From: Typhlomys cinereus
Taxonomy: Eukaryota; Chordata; Mammalia; Rodentia; Platacanthomyidae
NCBI GenBank assembly: GCA_023101885.1
Contig: JALPQD010000401.1
Coordinates: 496,001-560,000, forward strand
Reading direction: 5' to 3'
DNA length: 64,000 nucleotides
Under the pieces are notes generated by a model. It saw only the letters and a list, made by a program, of their open reading frames with translations, was not told where the DNA came from and ran no database searches. Positions 48,926 to 61,698 of this stretch are shown here, one piece after another; position 1 is the stretch's first letter, and each line of letters begins with the position of its first letter. The position numbers and the translations under genes were made by a program.

Positions 48926-51041
48926 TTTTTTTAATTGTGTTTGTACACACATGTACATGTGAGCATGTGTACACTTAGGCATGCACCTACTGCAGCATCA
49001 AAGTCAGTTCTCACCCTTCATGTCATCAAGGCGCTTAGCACCTCTTGTTTCTGCAGCCGCACAGCATGCTATAGGTTAGCTGGCCCTTGAGCATCTGACT
49101 GATTCTCCTGACTCCACCTCCCACCTTGCCATACACATTCCACCACACCCCACATTTTACAAGAGTTCCAGGGCTTGAAGCTCTCCAGGCTTGTGGGACA
49201 AGGGCTTTAACTGGCCAAGCCAGCTGCCTTGCCCCATCATCTTTATTCCTGGTCAATGAGCTTCTTCATGGCTTTTTTATCAACCTCACTTTTCTGGGCA
49301 GCATGATAGTTACCAGCAAATTCTGAGCACGTGATCAAAAGAAAAAGAAATCAAATAAGTGTCCGACTCTAAAAAATGAATAGCATTGTGAACTGCACAT
49401 GATTCAGTAAAATAGAATACCCTGACCCTCTTACTATAGTGTATGGGCCATAAACTGTCATTAGTTGCACTAAGGAAAGAAATGATAAAAATGTTGTATA
49501 AAAATAAATATTAAGAGACAGTTTTGTTCTTTAAAATTCCAGATAGCATGATAATATGTCAAATCAATAAATACTGCTAGAATATTACAGAAAATAAAAC
49601 TCCTTAGATATACTCTATCAGCATGTTAAATTTTTCACTTAAATTGGAAGCTTTAAAATACTTTTAAGATGGGTTCTTCTTTGATTTTCTAAACATTTCC
49701 CCCTCTGATATTTATAATATTAGTTTGCTTACAAACGCCCATAATAAGTAGCAAATTGTAGCTCATCCATATTCCAATTCTTTAAAATTTCAAAATATAA
49801 ACTTTAAATTAATTAACTAATACCAGCCAAAAGGCATTTAAACATGTAGAACTAAAAAATCAACTTGGTGAATTTTCTATTACCAATTAAAAGATCAGAG
49901 AAAGTGACTATCATAAGCCTGTGAGTTAGAATCAATTAAAGTTGAGAAAGAAAATTATAAAGACTTGACTCAGCACTTCTTAGTGACTTAATATTGAAAA
50001 ACCAGGCAGGCACAGAAATACCATATCCTGAGTCTCTCTGTCTGGCAATAATCTAAACAGTCTTCATGGTTACCATGAAATGAGTGATTATGCTTTTATA
50101 TATAAAGGTAATTGGTTATGCCTCTCCTAATGCTTTGTGCTAAGGGCTAAGACACAAGTTTGCAATGGAAAGGATAGAAAGTTTTGGCGGAGTCTGTTCT
50201 CTGTGCTGTGCTTTGCAAGTATTTCTCCCGTCCGAGACGGCTGCATTATGACAAAATAAATGAGCAGGCCCAGCTGCACTTGCCACGGAATCTGTGTCCA
50301 ATCAGATAAGGCTGTGGGGAAGACGACTTGATAATCGAGGTGATTTAGGACATCCAGGCTGAGTTAAGGATCAAGGCTCAGTGCCCAAAAGGTGCTTAAC
50401 TTAAGCTCGGCTGCTTTGGTCTTGTTGCCATCAATCAAAGTGGTAATGTTTTTAATTCTCCTGAAGCAGCCAAATCTCAGTCATTCATTCACCCAGGATG
50501 CTCTCTAACACTTGTCGCTAAGCACGGATTCCCCCAAAACATGCATTTTGCAGGACCCCAGCATCGCGCAGCCAGTTGCAGACGGGTTTCAGTCATTGCA
50601 ACCTCGCATGTTCACACTAGATGTGTGTAAAATCTCACCTGCCCAGTTGTCGCAGCGTGCCTGTCTCTTGCTGTTTTGGGGGAGAGTGGAAAGCTGCATC
50701 TGGTGCACTCCGTCAGGAAACTCTCCAGACCAAATGACTTGACTCAGCCTCCTATTGCACGCGTGCCACCAGCCTGCCAACTAAGACTTTCCAAACTCAT
50801 CTTTTTTCCTGTTTCGATACTACAGAGGCAACGCTTCCTACTTCAGTGAGGCTGAGTCTCAGAAGCAGCCCTCGCTTCCAGGTGAGGCTGTGCCGCATGA
50901 AGTTTTTCCAGGTCTATCTCCTGCCATTCTCTGGAGAATGGTTCCAGAGGGGAATTCTTTTCTCTGAGACCACATGTCCTTCCAGACAGTAGAGTTCTGT
51001 GCAAAATGACAGCTTTCACTCAACTTGACTTTGAATGCATA

Positions 51042-51115
51042 GTAGTGGACATCTGTAATCCGTGCATTTTGGAGGTAGAGGCAGGTGGATCGATAGTTCA
51101 AAGCCAGGCTGAAAA
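51042..51115 (+). mobile_element. B1 SINE fragment
   Basis: GACATCTGTAATCCGTGCAT and GGTAGAGGCAGGTGGATCG are B1 text. A GA-rich tract follows. Confidence 0.6.
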
Positions 51116-51221
51116 AGAGAGGAAGGGAAGGAGGGAGAGAGGGACGGATGGACGGGCGGATAGACAGAAGAAGAGAAAGACAGAGAAAGAAGAAAGATAG
51201 AGAAACAAAAAAAGAAAGAGA

Positions 51222-51475
51222 GGGGTTGGAGAGGTGGCTCAGGGGTTAACCCTCTGCCTTGCAGGTGGAAGGTCCTGAGTTTGGATCCTAGACCCCACGT
51301 ATAGATGCCGGGCGGAAGCGGGGGGCAGCCTGCATTTCTGGTCCTGGTAGGGCGGAGCCTGTGAATCCTAGGGCAGAGTAAATAAGGAGGAGGTGGAGGT
51401 GTCCGTGGTGGTTCCGGAATTCGCCTGTGGTTCTACATACAGACACACACACACACACCCCACATGCATATGTAG
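51222..51475 (+). mobile_element. DIP-like SINE, young type
   Basis: Young-type head, B box and body; inserted just after a GA-rich tract that follows a B1 fragment (51042). The AATAAA tail is not obvious. Confidence 0.75.
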
Positions 51476-51714
51476 TAAAAGAGAAATCTATGTTATTTAA
51501 ATAGCTTAGGACACTATAAATTGCTGATGCATCAGCAGAAATAAACAAATGTAAAAGTATTCAGGCCTTCTTTTCCTTCACTTTTCAGGAAGTGAATCAG
51601 GCCTTAGTTAAGAATAATCACGACTCACATACATTATAGAACTGTAAGAAAAAAAGATATATTGAAATGTCACAGGAGACAGAACAAAAGCAACTATTCA
51701 GAGTAGTTTATTCT

Positions 51715-51905
51715 TGCTGAGTATGTATTATGGTCTGAGCTCTATTCTAAAGACTGCACATCCCTGTCCTCGCAGCATCCTATGAAATGTCTATTATTAT
51801 TGTCACCTTTACCAATAAGGAATCTGAAATACAAGTTAGGTAGCTTAACTAAGACCACACATTTAGAAAGTGGTGAAAATTACGATCCAGATCCAGACAA
51901 TGTGG
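51715..51905 (+). mobile_element. MIR SINE fossil
   Basis: Follows MIR from the CTGAGCTCTATTCTAAAGAC region through ATTATTATTGTCACC and AGACCACACATTTAGAAAGT. Confidence 0.65.
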
Positions 51906-52059
51906 CCCCAGCCACTGTCCAGGTGACAGGTATTCTTGGCTACCATGAAGTCAAGAAGGAACGAAATAGAGATGCCTCTCCAGCATCATGTCTTTCCAGT
52001 GAACCCACAATGATGGAGCTGGAACTTTGTCACTCTTTATGCATATAAAGGGGAACACG

Positions 52060-52345
52060 GGGGCTGAGGAGATGATTCAGTTAGTAAATTGCCTGCTGGG
52101 TGAAGACCTGAGTTGGGGTCCCCAGTACCCGTGTAAAAAGCATGCACTTGTAACTCCAGCTTTAGGAAAACTAGACAGTAGGTCAGCCAGACTAGCCAAA
52201 TTGGTGAACTCCAAATTCAGATAAGAGAGAGAGACTCAGTCTCAAACAATAAGACGGAGTGCCATGGGAAATACACCAGAATTTGACTTCTGTCCTCCAT
52301 GGGCACATGCACACACCACACTCAGAAAATAAATAAATAAAAATG
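52060..52345 (+). mobile_element. B3/B4-like SINE
   Basis: Head GGGGCTGAGGAGATGATTCA, B-box-like GAGTTGGGGTCCCC, and a tail AATAAATAAATAAA. Confidence 0.5.
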
Positions 52346-53045
52346 GAAAAGAACTCGAAGCAGTAAAAATTGTTTCATTCATTTCTAACTTAATAATAAA
52401 ATACTACACCATTATTAGAATTACAATGCTCACATAGAGTTGGGTTTATGCTACATTATTTAGCTGTTCTCATATAAAACAAATGAACACATGCATGTAG
52501 CTTTATGTGAATGTCTGACTGTGGAGAAGGATGGAAGGAAAGGAGAAAAAGAGACAGACATATAGCTTAGTAGGTTCCTGTCAGTTCCATCTTATGAGAT
52601 GACCAAATTATTTGACCTGTTTTTAACTCTCTTTTTCCAAAAGGCAATATTTGCACATGGTCTACAATTGCATGGAACCCTAAAAGTTGTTCAGTATTTA
52701 TATGGAGAATGACTTCTTTAATTCCAACAATGTGGCATGATTTGTCCATTCCTTTATGATACTGGTCTTGCCACTCCTTTTAGATAAATCAGACATAAAA
52801 TGCGCCATACTGATTTATATTTATAAAATGAAGACACTGTATCTTGTCAATGTGTGTCTGTATCTCACCAAATTCATACACACGTCACAAGTGGCTCAGT
52901 TTTCAAACTTTGAAACGCTGAGACTGCCTTGTACACAGGAATGAATGATCTCATCTTACTGTTTAACCTTACAGTTCTGGAGCAGACAAGTAGCAGTATC
53001 AGTTGACTTTCTAGTTAAGATAGAGCAATGAAGGTGCTGCATTTC

Positions 53046-53205
53046 TTCAGGGTAAAGATTCTCAAAAAGAAAAGCGATGGGTCAACAGCAAGTAAGGCGC
53101 CAGCTCGCAAATCTGGCAGTTCAATCCCTGGAGAGCCACATGGTGGAAGAAGAGAACTGTCCTTTGAGAGTACTGGTAGAAGTACCAGTGCACCATGGCT
53201 TGTTC
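53046..53205 (+). mobile_element. B3-like SINE followed by CT tract
   Basis: CAGTTCAATCCCTGGAGAGC and CCACATGGTGGAAGAAGAGA are B3 body text; the tail has grown into the CT/CTGT microsatellite at 53206-53360. Confidence 0.5.
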
Positions 53206-53285
53206 TCTCTCTCTCTCTCTCTCTCTCTCCCTCTCTCTCTCTGTCTCTCTCTCTGTCTCTCTCTGTCTCTGTCTGTCTCTCTCTG

Positions 53286-53318
<33 letters not shown>

Positions 53319-53360
53319 GTCTCTCTCTGTCTTCTCTCTCTCTTGCTCACTCTCTCTCAT
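53206..53360 (+). repeat. CT/CTGT microsatellite
   Basis: Imperfect CT with regular CTGT interruptions. Confidence 0.95.
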
Positions 53361-53387
53361 AAAGCATTTTTTAAAAATGAGAACTCC

Positions 53388-53608
53388 TGGGCAGGAGAGA
53401 TGGCTCAGGGTTAAGACTCTGTCTTGAAAGCAGAAAGTCCTGAATTCAGACCCCAGGTCCCACATAAAAACCCCAGACTGAAGCAGCAGGCCGATCCTGG
53501 TGAATGGAGCCTGAGAAATCCCAAAGCGAAGCAAGAAGGAGGTAGAAGCAACCTAGGATGATTCACACGGTCATACTGGTCCTCCACAGGGACACACAGT
53601 GCCCTCTG

Positions 53609-53665
<57 letters not shown>

Positions 53666-53672
53666 ATTTTAA
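53388..53672 (+). mobile_element. Older DIP-like SINE
   Basis: Head GGGCAGGAGAGATGGCTCAG, older-type body, then a (CA)n run at about 53614-53660. Confidence 0.75.
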
Positions 53673-53894
53673 TTAAAAACGATAACTTCCTATGATCATA
53701 TAAGTATAAAGTTGATGATATTTTAAGTCACTGGAAAAATATGTTAGAGATAACCTTCCCCTAAAATGAACTGTAATAAACTTCCTATCTGTGAGTCAGG
53801 GACTATGTATTAATGACCTTGAATAGAGCTGAAAGAAGGATTTGGAGAGCTTGTTTGTTTTAGCATCGGAGCATTTTGCCTCCAAGGATAATTT

Positions 53895-54260
53895 TTTTTT
53901 TAATCTGTGCTCATACAAACTTAATAAGTACCCTGGTCCCCTCCCTCCTTCCACCCCTTCCTGGACCCCTTGCTCCCTCCCCCTTTTCCCCTTCCTATCT
54001 CCCAGTGCCTCCTCCCCCCCCCCATCCCTGGAGCATCCTTTAATGTGTATGTCAAACTTTCCTCTGGGTCCTCCTCTCTGATGAGGTATAAGGACTCAGT
54101 GGCATTTCCTAGAACTCTTTCTTGTGTTCCCCTAAGTATAGGAACACTATCGTGGCTGTTAATCCTTAGCTTCTAAGGATCCTAGCGCCTTTAGTCCATG
54201 CTAGACTTTGAGGGGTCAATAATGTGTTGGTCATTGCGCAGGTCATGCAAAGTCCTGTTA
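53895..54260 (-). mobile_element. 5'-truncated L1 LINE, 3' end only
   Basis: Shortest of the six copies, antisense, about 240 bases before the 54505 exon. A 16-base perfect duplication, CCTCCAAGGATAATTT, lies at 53879-53894 and 54261-54276. Confidence 0.8.
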
Positions 54261-54504
54261 CCTCCAAGGATAATTTATTTTTAAGAATGGTTGTTAATAG
54301 CCAGCTGACTTCTCAGCACCAGGCCAGGGAGGAGAATATCATGAACTCAGTAATACTTACTAGCAGAGACTTCTTGCCTGAGATCCCATTCTTTTTGCTC
54401 ATTATCACATATACTGTCTTGTGGCCATGTGAGTCTGTTATTTCTAACTGCCACTGCGCCCAAGGGTCCCACCGCATGATGCTTACGTATGGTCCTCTTT
54501 ACAG

Positions 54505-54737
54505 CAGCAATCCAGCTCACAGGTACTACCTGGCAACGGATCCAGTCACAGGAGATCTGTACGTTTCTGACACCAACACCCGCAGAATTTACCGCCCCAA
54601 GTCACTCACGGGAGCAAAGGACTTGACTAAAAATGCTGATGTGGTGGCGGGGACCGGAGAGCAGTGCCTCCCCTTTGACGAGGCCAGGTGTGGTGACGGA
54701 GGCAAGGCCGTGGAGGCGACGCTCATGAGCCCCAAAG
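54505..54737 (+). CDS. TENM3: Teneurin-3 exon: second NHL blade
   Basis: 233 bases, phase 2 to phase 1, after GTCCTCTTTACAG and before GTACCG. It encodes [35 protein letters not shown], then [20 protein letters not shown] and [12 protein letters not shown]. The blade has the NHL-type D-x-x-x-G-x-LYVSD-x-x-x-R-R-I-Y core. The two cysteines in [12 protein letters not shown] are probably disulfide-bonded, and [11 protein letters not shown] is the start of the next blade's loop. An open frame extends upstream of 54505, but those bases are intron and L1 remnant; the acceptor TTTACAG marks the true border. Confidence 0.96.
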
Positions 54738-55901
54738 GTACCGGCCCTTATCATCTGGAGGCTTTCTACTTATTTATTTTATAAAAAGAGGGAGCGGAAG
54801 ATGGAAAACGCAGTTCCTGCTGACCGTGTTGAAAGCTGAGTCCAATATCTTCAACTGTGTTCTGGAAAGCTGTTTCACATCTAGTGTTTTAAAAACCATT
54901 TAGCATGAAACCACCAGAGTGCTAAGTTGATTTTCCAGTAAATGTAAGGTTCTCAGGCATTTTGTGTTTATGATTATCATAGTACTTTCTTCTCAGCTTT
55001 TTGCAAAGAATGAAGCGAGCACTCCGCATTATTCAGGTCACATCCTGTTCAACTTAGATTCCTTCATTGTCCTGGAATTTCTGTCATGAATGAGCCCCGG
55101 GCCTCTTTAAAACCATCACTAAGCAACCCTGTTAGCTCTCGCCCACTTTGGAGCTGTTAAACTTTTGTCTCTATGCCATGGGAAAAAGTGCTTGCTGTGA
55201 CGAATTTTTGGAGGTAGCAGGGGCTAAAATCCTATGTGATAAAAGCTTTTAAACCAGTCAGGATTGACACCTCACTCAAGTATCATGCCATTCATCACAA
55301 TGGTTTTGGTTTTTTTTTTTTCTTTTTGGCTTAGGGACTTTTATGGTTTGGTTTGTTTTTCATTATAGCTAGTGACTATTATGTGAACAAGGACTAGGAG
55401 AAAGTATTTGCTGTACTGAATTATTCATAACAGCAAATTTCATTGCAACAAGGTCAACAAAACACTAACCTTGACTTGCATCTGTTTTTGTTAAAATACT
55501 ACGACGAGGAGTTGACCGTGACAGAATTTGAACCTGTTTCTATAATATACAGGCTACAGTATAATTGTAAATATTATTATTTTATATTTAAGACATGCAG
55601 GTATTCCCTCCATGACTCACGCACTTACTGAAGATATCTACAATTCGGATTCCGTGATGCATTTTTATTTGCATAAATGTATTTGTATCATAAATGCCTG
55701 AGCTGGTTTTCATTGTGGTTGTTTCTTTTTTGTGTGTGTTGTTTCTAACGCCTTAGTGATTGGGAGTCTTACCTGCTATCTACCCCCTATGTTATTCTTG
55801 GAGCTAAGTGTTGAATTTAGTCGAAGTTGATGTAATAACAGTATAATCCATTAATCGTTTTGTTAAAAAAAATTAGTAACACTTACCTCTCTTGGTCAAA
55901 G
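54738..55901 (+). other. TENM3: Intron of 1,164 bases
   Basis: GT-AG intron, AT-rich, with a T run near 55310. No interspersed repeat or gene recognised. Confidence 0.8.
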
Positions 55902-56056
55902 GAATGGCAATTGACAAAAATGGATTAATCTACTTTGTTGATGGAACCATGATTAGAAAAGTGGATCAAAATGGAATCATATCAACCCTCTTGGGCTCCA
56001 ACGACCTGACATCGGCCAGACCTTTAACTTGTGACACTAGCATGCACATCAGTCAG
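55902..56056 (+). CDS. TENM3: Teneurin-3 exon: third NHL blade
   Basis: 155 bases, phase 1 to phase 0, after CTCTTGGTCAAAG and before GTAGGC. It encodes [36 protein letters not shown] and [16 protein letters not shown]. This is an NHL/LDLR-type propeller blade (G-M-A-x-D-x-x-G-x-I-Y-x-x-D). The pyrimidine tract is short and purine-interrupted (ACCTCTCTTGGTCAAAG), so this acceptor is weaker than its neighbours. The frame joins those before and after without a gap. Confidence 0.95.
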
Positions 56057-57195
56057 GTAGGCCCATGTAACCGTTACTCTTAACTGTTGCTGCAAGAGAG
56101 CACCCAAAGTCAAATAACTTAAGGGAGAAAAGGGAATTTATTCACCTTAGAGTTCCAGAGGGGTCGATACAGTCTTTCACAGGTGGAGGCGGCATGGCTG
56201 GTGGCTGAAGTTGGCGGCTAAGTCTTGGCAGACATCCACATAGCCAGAATATTCCTGGAGAGTCTCTCCTCTTCCCAGTCTACCTGGTGCACTACTGGGA
56301 GGTTCCAGTGAGATCTGGGGCGGTTCCCATGGGATCTAGGGCTGGTCTTTGTATTGTAAATGTGTTGATATGGATAATCTCTTCAGGGGATCACAGCTGA
56401 TCTTAGTTGATGCCAGGTGTGTCAAGTTGACACCCAGGATTAACTCTCACAGGCAGACACCAAGCCAGAGTGTTGGTTGACTGGGTGCACTGGGAGGAGA
56501 TTGTGGTAGTGCCGTGTTAAACCTTACCTCTCAGTGGTTAAAATTCAGCTGTGCCATTTACATGTCGCTCAGGAGCTAATACAAAGTTCTGTGTCTCGGT
56601 AATTCTGCACTCAATAAATTCAGCGAGATATGGAACAATTATCCCTAAAAATTGCTAAGCATTTGTAACAAAATACCCGGGAAGCAGTGGCATGCCGATA
56701 TCCCAAAAAGAACAAAACAGCTTAACTCTATAATCTTTTGATTGCCGGGACTCCTTGAGCACAAGCGACAACCCGCTACGATTAGTCCTGAGGGGCTCAT
56801 ATTTAGAATTAGGAACTTAACTATTGGCCTGATTGAAAACACAATAGAATACTAATGTATTCATAACCTAGAAACCGCCGGCGTTGGCCATTATTGGTGT
56901 AGGAAGAACACGCGTGCTCATATTTCCGCGATATCTGTGGGCTCGCTGCATGGAAGTTCATTTGCGCTTCAGCATTAACTAGCAAATCTTTCCATGCACT
57001 GCATTTTTAAGTAAGACATTATTTCCTGCATTTGTCTCCACTCAAAAATTTGAGGTTTATTTTACCATGGCTATTGAAAAAAAATTTGAAAAGAGTTTAT
57101 CAAATTAAGGCTAATTCCCCTGAATGATCTAATTTATTCGTTGGCAAATTAACTGCAATACAGTAACTAACCAGCCTATTTCTTTGTTTATTAAG
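56057..57195 (+). other. TENM3: Intron of 1,139 bases
   Basis: GT-AG intron. 56085-56450 is a diverged interspersed repeat in reverse orientation; 56460-57180 shows nothing recognised. Confidence 0.8.
56085..56450 (-). mobile_element. Diverged interspersed repeat, family not named
   Basis: GGGAATTTATTCACCTTAGA near the start and GTCAAGTTGACACCCAGG at the end place it with 31490 and 38575. Confidence 0.45.
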
Positions 57196-58070
57196 GTTCG
57201 TCTGGAATGGCCCACCGACCTTGCTATTAACCCTATGGATAACTCCATTTATGTGCTGGATAATAATGTAGTTTTACAGATCACTGAAAACCGTCAAGTG
57301 CGCATAGCTGCCGGCCGGCCCATGCACTGCCAGGTCCCAGGCGTGGACTACCCCGTGGGGAAGCACGCCGTTCAGACCACACTGGAATCAGCGACGGCCA
57401 TCGCCGTGTCCTACAGTGGGGTCCTGTACATTACTGAAACTGACGAAAAGAAAATCAACCGCATCAGGCAGGTCACAACGGATGGGGAAATCTCCTTGGT
57501 GGCTGGAATACCTTCGGAGTGTGATTGCAAGAATGATGCCAACTGTGACTGTTACCAGAGCGGAGATGGTTATGCCAAAGATGCCAAACTGAACGCACCC
57601 TCTTCCCTAGCCGCCTCTCCTGACGGCACGCTGTACATCGCAGATCTGGGGAACATTCGGATCCGTGCTGTGTCAAAGAACAAGCCTTTGCTTAACTCTA
57701 TGAACTTTTATGAAGTCGCCTCTCCCACTGACCAAGAGCTCTACATCTTTGACATCAATGGCACTCATCAGTATACTGTGAGTTTGGTCACCGGAGACTA
57801 CCTTTACAATTTTAGCTACAGCAACGACAATGACATCACTGCTGTAACTGACAGTAATGGCAATACCCTTAGAATCAGAAGGGACCCAAATCGGATGCCA
57901 GTCCGGGTGGTGTCTCCAGATAACCAAGTGATATGGTTGACCATCGGAACCAACGGATGTTTGAAAAGCATGACTGCCCAAGGCCTAGAACTGGTTTTAT
58001 TTACTTACCATGGCAACAGTGGACTTTTAGCCACCAAAAGCGATGAAACTGGATGGACAACATTTTTTGA
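57196..58070 (+). CDS. TENM3: Teneurin-3 exon: last NHL blades and start of YD-repeat shell
   Basis: 875 bases, phase 0 to phase 2, after TTGTTTATTAAG and before GTAAGT. It is the largest exon in the window. It starts [20 protein letters not shown] and completes the propeller with DKK-type blade motifs such as [18 protein letters not shown] and [18 protein letters not shown]. The loop [20 protein letters not shown] holds five closely spaced cysteines. From about [17 protein letters not shown] onward it enters the YD shell, with [32 protein letters not shown] and [13 protein letters not shown], and ends GWTTFF plus two bases of the next codon. NGT and NFS are possible N-glycosylation sites. 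In teneurins the YD barrel and the propeller together carry latrophilin binding and self-recognition surfaces. Confidence 0.97.
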
Positions 58071-60034
58071 GTAAGTAGATAAAAATTGCTCTCAAATTAT
58101 AGAATATTGTGGCATCATTGTGTAGAGTAATAATATCATCTTAAGAATAGGAAGGAAATATGTCCTTGAGGACCTACTTGCGGGGCGGGGGGCTCTCTCC
58201 TGAAACAGGAAACCTGAAACATGCACCTTGAAAGAGAACCATCCACATGAAAATCCCCTAAGATTAAATTTCATTGAGCTTCATGGTAAATATACTTCTC
58301 CTTGGGAACTGACATTTTGCTTCAGGCAGAATTAACAGATTAGCAGTAGACCTTTCAAGAAAGCGACCCTAGCTTCAGTTTTTGGCATAAATCCTTTGGG
58401 TTTGGATTTGCCCAGTTACTAAAGCTGATGGTGGTGAGAGCAGTCATTGAAAGAAAACTGGAAATATTTACAGTGATCTTCACTGGTGACTTTAGTATAG
58501 GGAGCACTTATTAACTTTTTATAATCAGTTACTGGAGAATATAAACTACACTTTAAAGAACTTTACAAGTAAATGCAAATCAGGCCTGTTGGTCATCATT
58601 TGAAAGCACATGGAAAGGTAAGAGACTTACTCAACCAGAGCTATCCGCTACACGCATGGAATCGTCATCCCCACGGGATGCCATGAATTCACATTGTATA
58701 AGGTCAGGGAGAGTGAAATGAAAATTAGCTGTTGTATATTTTATGGTGTGTGCACTCTGGCTGCAAGTGCATGTGTAAAATCATTTTCTGTTGCTTGTTC
58801 ACTTGACTAACGTTGCTGCGCGAGACAGGAGGGGAAGTCAGATGCGCCCAGATCACATGTTGACAAATGCAAAACAGTCCTTGGGATGAATACTGAGTTC
58901 CTTAGTGAAAGCTTTACAATGATACACTGAAGTGAAAGTATATTCTCTAGGAGCACACCTCTACAATTACAATGAAAGTTGTTGGAAAAAGTCATTCAGT
59001 ACACAAATATTTTCCATACAACTTCTCTGGCATGGATCTTATGCATAAAACGTAGTTCTCTTGCAGCTCAAATTGCTTTTCTTTTTTGACAGATTCCCTT
59101 TTAATAAAATGAATGTTACGCAGCAGCATGATTTTGTCAGAGTGGAACAAACCTTTTCAATTGAATTACATTAAAATTCCATCCTTAACATTCCTTCTGC
59201 TCATTTCAAGATCGCAATAGGAAGGGAATAAATTGAAACTTACTGGAAAGGACTTCCTTTCAAAGTGATCGCAGGTTCTGTTGCCAAAGAGGAGACAGAA
59301 ACAGATAGAAAGTGCAGCTATCACGTAAGTCCAGCCAGGAGAGCTGCTGTCATTAAATGTTCGCCAGCAACTGCTGGTAGGGTTTTGCTCTAGTTTGAAA
59401 CAGGAGGAAAAATAAAGGAAACAAGCTAGTCAAGGGCCATTTTTGAATGCTTCTTTATTTGCTCCAAGATCTGACTCAGAAATCCACCATATGGGTTACT
59501 GACCAATACACACATACTTGCAACATGCACAGTAGTTCATGCAGAACCTTCACACTCAAGAAGCTTGGGAAATTAGAGAAATGGACATTCTATTAGTGGA
59601 GTGGATATGAAATAGGTTAAACTAATTTGGGATTTTTTTAACAAAAATGGTAGTACACGAAGACATCCTTCTCTATTAAAAAAAGAATAGCCTTTGAGAA
59701 TTTCAACCATTGGAGGGCACCAAAATGCTAAAATCAGGGTCAGGTTGGTAGCCAATCCTGTGAACATAATGGGAAAGCATTGTGCTAATACATCTACCAC
59801 CATTTTCCCACTAATGCAAATCATTACACATCATTATTTGAAATGTAACTGTTAGAAGGTATATATACAGAAAGGGCAGAAAAACTAACTGTTTCCAGGA
59901 AAAGTTATTTAAATATTTAGCTACATGTATGTATATATAAACAAAGATATCTTAAGAATAGTCAAACAAAAGTATTTGTAAAATAACTGTTTAATAAAAA
60001 TTAACAAAAATAGTAGTAATTTACAAAGCATTTG

Positions 60035-60185
60035 AGACCAGGAATAGTAGCATACCTAAAATCTCAGCATTTGGGAAGCTGAACTAGGAGAGTTGAGAGT
60101 TCAAGGCCATTCTTGGCGATACCATGAATCCAAGGTCAACTTAAACTATATCATAAGACCTCTGTTTCAAAAATACAATAAGCAA
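60035..60185 (+). mobile_element. B1 SINE, diverged
   Basis: CCTAAAATCTCAGCATTTGG and GAGTTCAAGGCCATTCTTGG match B1 with many changes. Confidence 0.6.
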
Positions 60186-61698
60186 GAAATCAATAAAGCC
60201 ATATTTTGTTACTTTTCCTCTACATATCTTCAACAAAGACATAGTTAAAAATTGCTAAGAGAAGCATGTACTGGTTTTGAAAAGATACCTGAAAGTAGAG
60301 CACTTTACCTAAGGAATTGGGAATTGTTATGTCAGGAAGACAAATGATTTCCCTTGTCATTGTGATTCCATACATTTCTCAAAAGGGGACAGTCCTGCCA
60401 CAGGGTCAGAACCTGTGGACACTTTCTAAAGTTGGGTTACCAAAAGCAAAGGGTTGGCCCTCTTTGGGCCTCCAGAAACATTCTCAAAGAACAGTATGTT
60501 CAATCCTTGGTGGAAAATGGGCAAATCCAGTCCCTGCCTACCTCTACTTGGCACAGCCTCAGCCACAGTGCTCCTACTTACTGTATCTTGGCCCAAACAG
60601 GTAGCCAATGTGAGCAAACAGTTAGAGACAGAGGGACCTCAAAATCCCTGTCACATCCCCTGTTTTGTCATTGTTAGTGAGCTGGCCCACTCCCAGAATA
60701 TCACAATGTCTCAGGAATGTTTCCCTTCACATTTTTTTGTAGTACAAATGTAAGATTTAGACATATACAAAAGCTTGGCAAATTCATAAAGAAAGCATTT
60801 GACAGGTTTCATAAATGCTAGACTTTTACCAAAACCACATGCAGATTAACAAAAATCAGCACTTTCAACCACAAAACACCCGTTTTCTGTTCACTTTTAC
60901 CATACCAGAGCTGATACACGCTGATAGTCATCTTTCTTTCTGCATCAATACCTTACACAAAGAAATCAAGCCTTTCATTTGTTTACAGCCAGCTCTAGCC
61001 TAGTGTCTAAAAAGGCTTAAGATTAAAGATGATATAAAATGAAACAGATGGAAGAAGACTCAGAATCAATTCATTTGCCCACTGATAAGTACACAGCTAC
61101 TGTAGTTCTTGCCAGCGATATTTTCAAAGTAGAGTGACTTCAAATGACTTGTCTTACATGTTTCCGTTATATTATATTTGTTTTAGCGCAGACTTTAGTT
61201 CACCATTAGCACATTGCAGTATCAGTGTGAGTCCAAAATGCAACATGAAAATATTTTTTTAATTCAGGATGTCATCTTGATAGCTCCCACAAGTCCTGAA
61301 AATGTCACTGTACACACAGAATTAGCCTAGTAGCTGTATGTTGAGTGAAGATGAGAGAATAAGCCATAGTTGTAGTCATTTATGCCATCTGGAGCTGGCT
61401 CTCACCAATGTTCCACTGAAAATACTATACTTGCTCTCCTGCTTTCTGAGAGAGTTCAAACCTTTGCACTGAGAGTTAAAGCAAAAATATTCATTTCTGT
61501 TGCCCATCTTTTGACATGTTTGCCCAACATTACATGTTTGCTCATTTTCTTCATGAGAAGAACATCCTCAGTTGACTTTGTCTAATAATTAACAGGGAAA
61601 AGTAAAGTCTTCTTATGGATAACACTTCATTCTGAAATATTGGTCTTAAACATTGCCATGTAGTGAGCATGATGGTGATTCAGGTCTAGGGGTATTAA

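Larger units (their letters stand above)
45009..54504 (+). other. TENM3: 9.5-kb TENM3 intron
   Basis: GT-AG intron. Contains SINEs (45435, 47225, 48215, 48640, 51222, 52060, 53046, 53388), MIR fossils (46565, 51715), a pure GGAA block (48393-48510), an antisense L1 3' end (53895-54260) and CT and CA microsatellites. 49330-51040 has no recognised repeat and is comparatively GC-rich from about 50190 to 50900. Confidence 0.85.

Noticed and set aside
54224..54504. In-frame upstream extension of the 54505 exon
   Set aside because: It runs through an L1 remnant and a TTTACAG acceptor borders the real exon; the codon split by the acceptor joins perfectly to the preceding exon or microexon B.
57473..57981. 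Reverse-strand open frames across the large NHL exon
   Set aside because: Antisense shadows of a strongly conserved coding exon.
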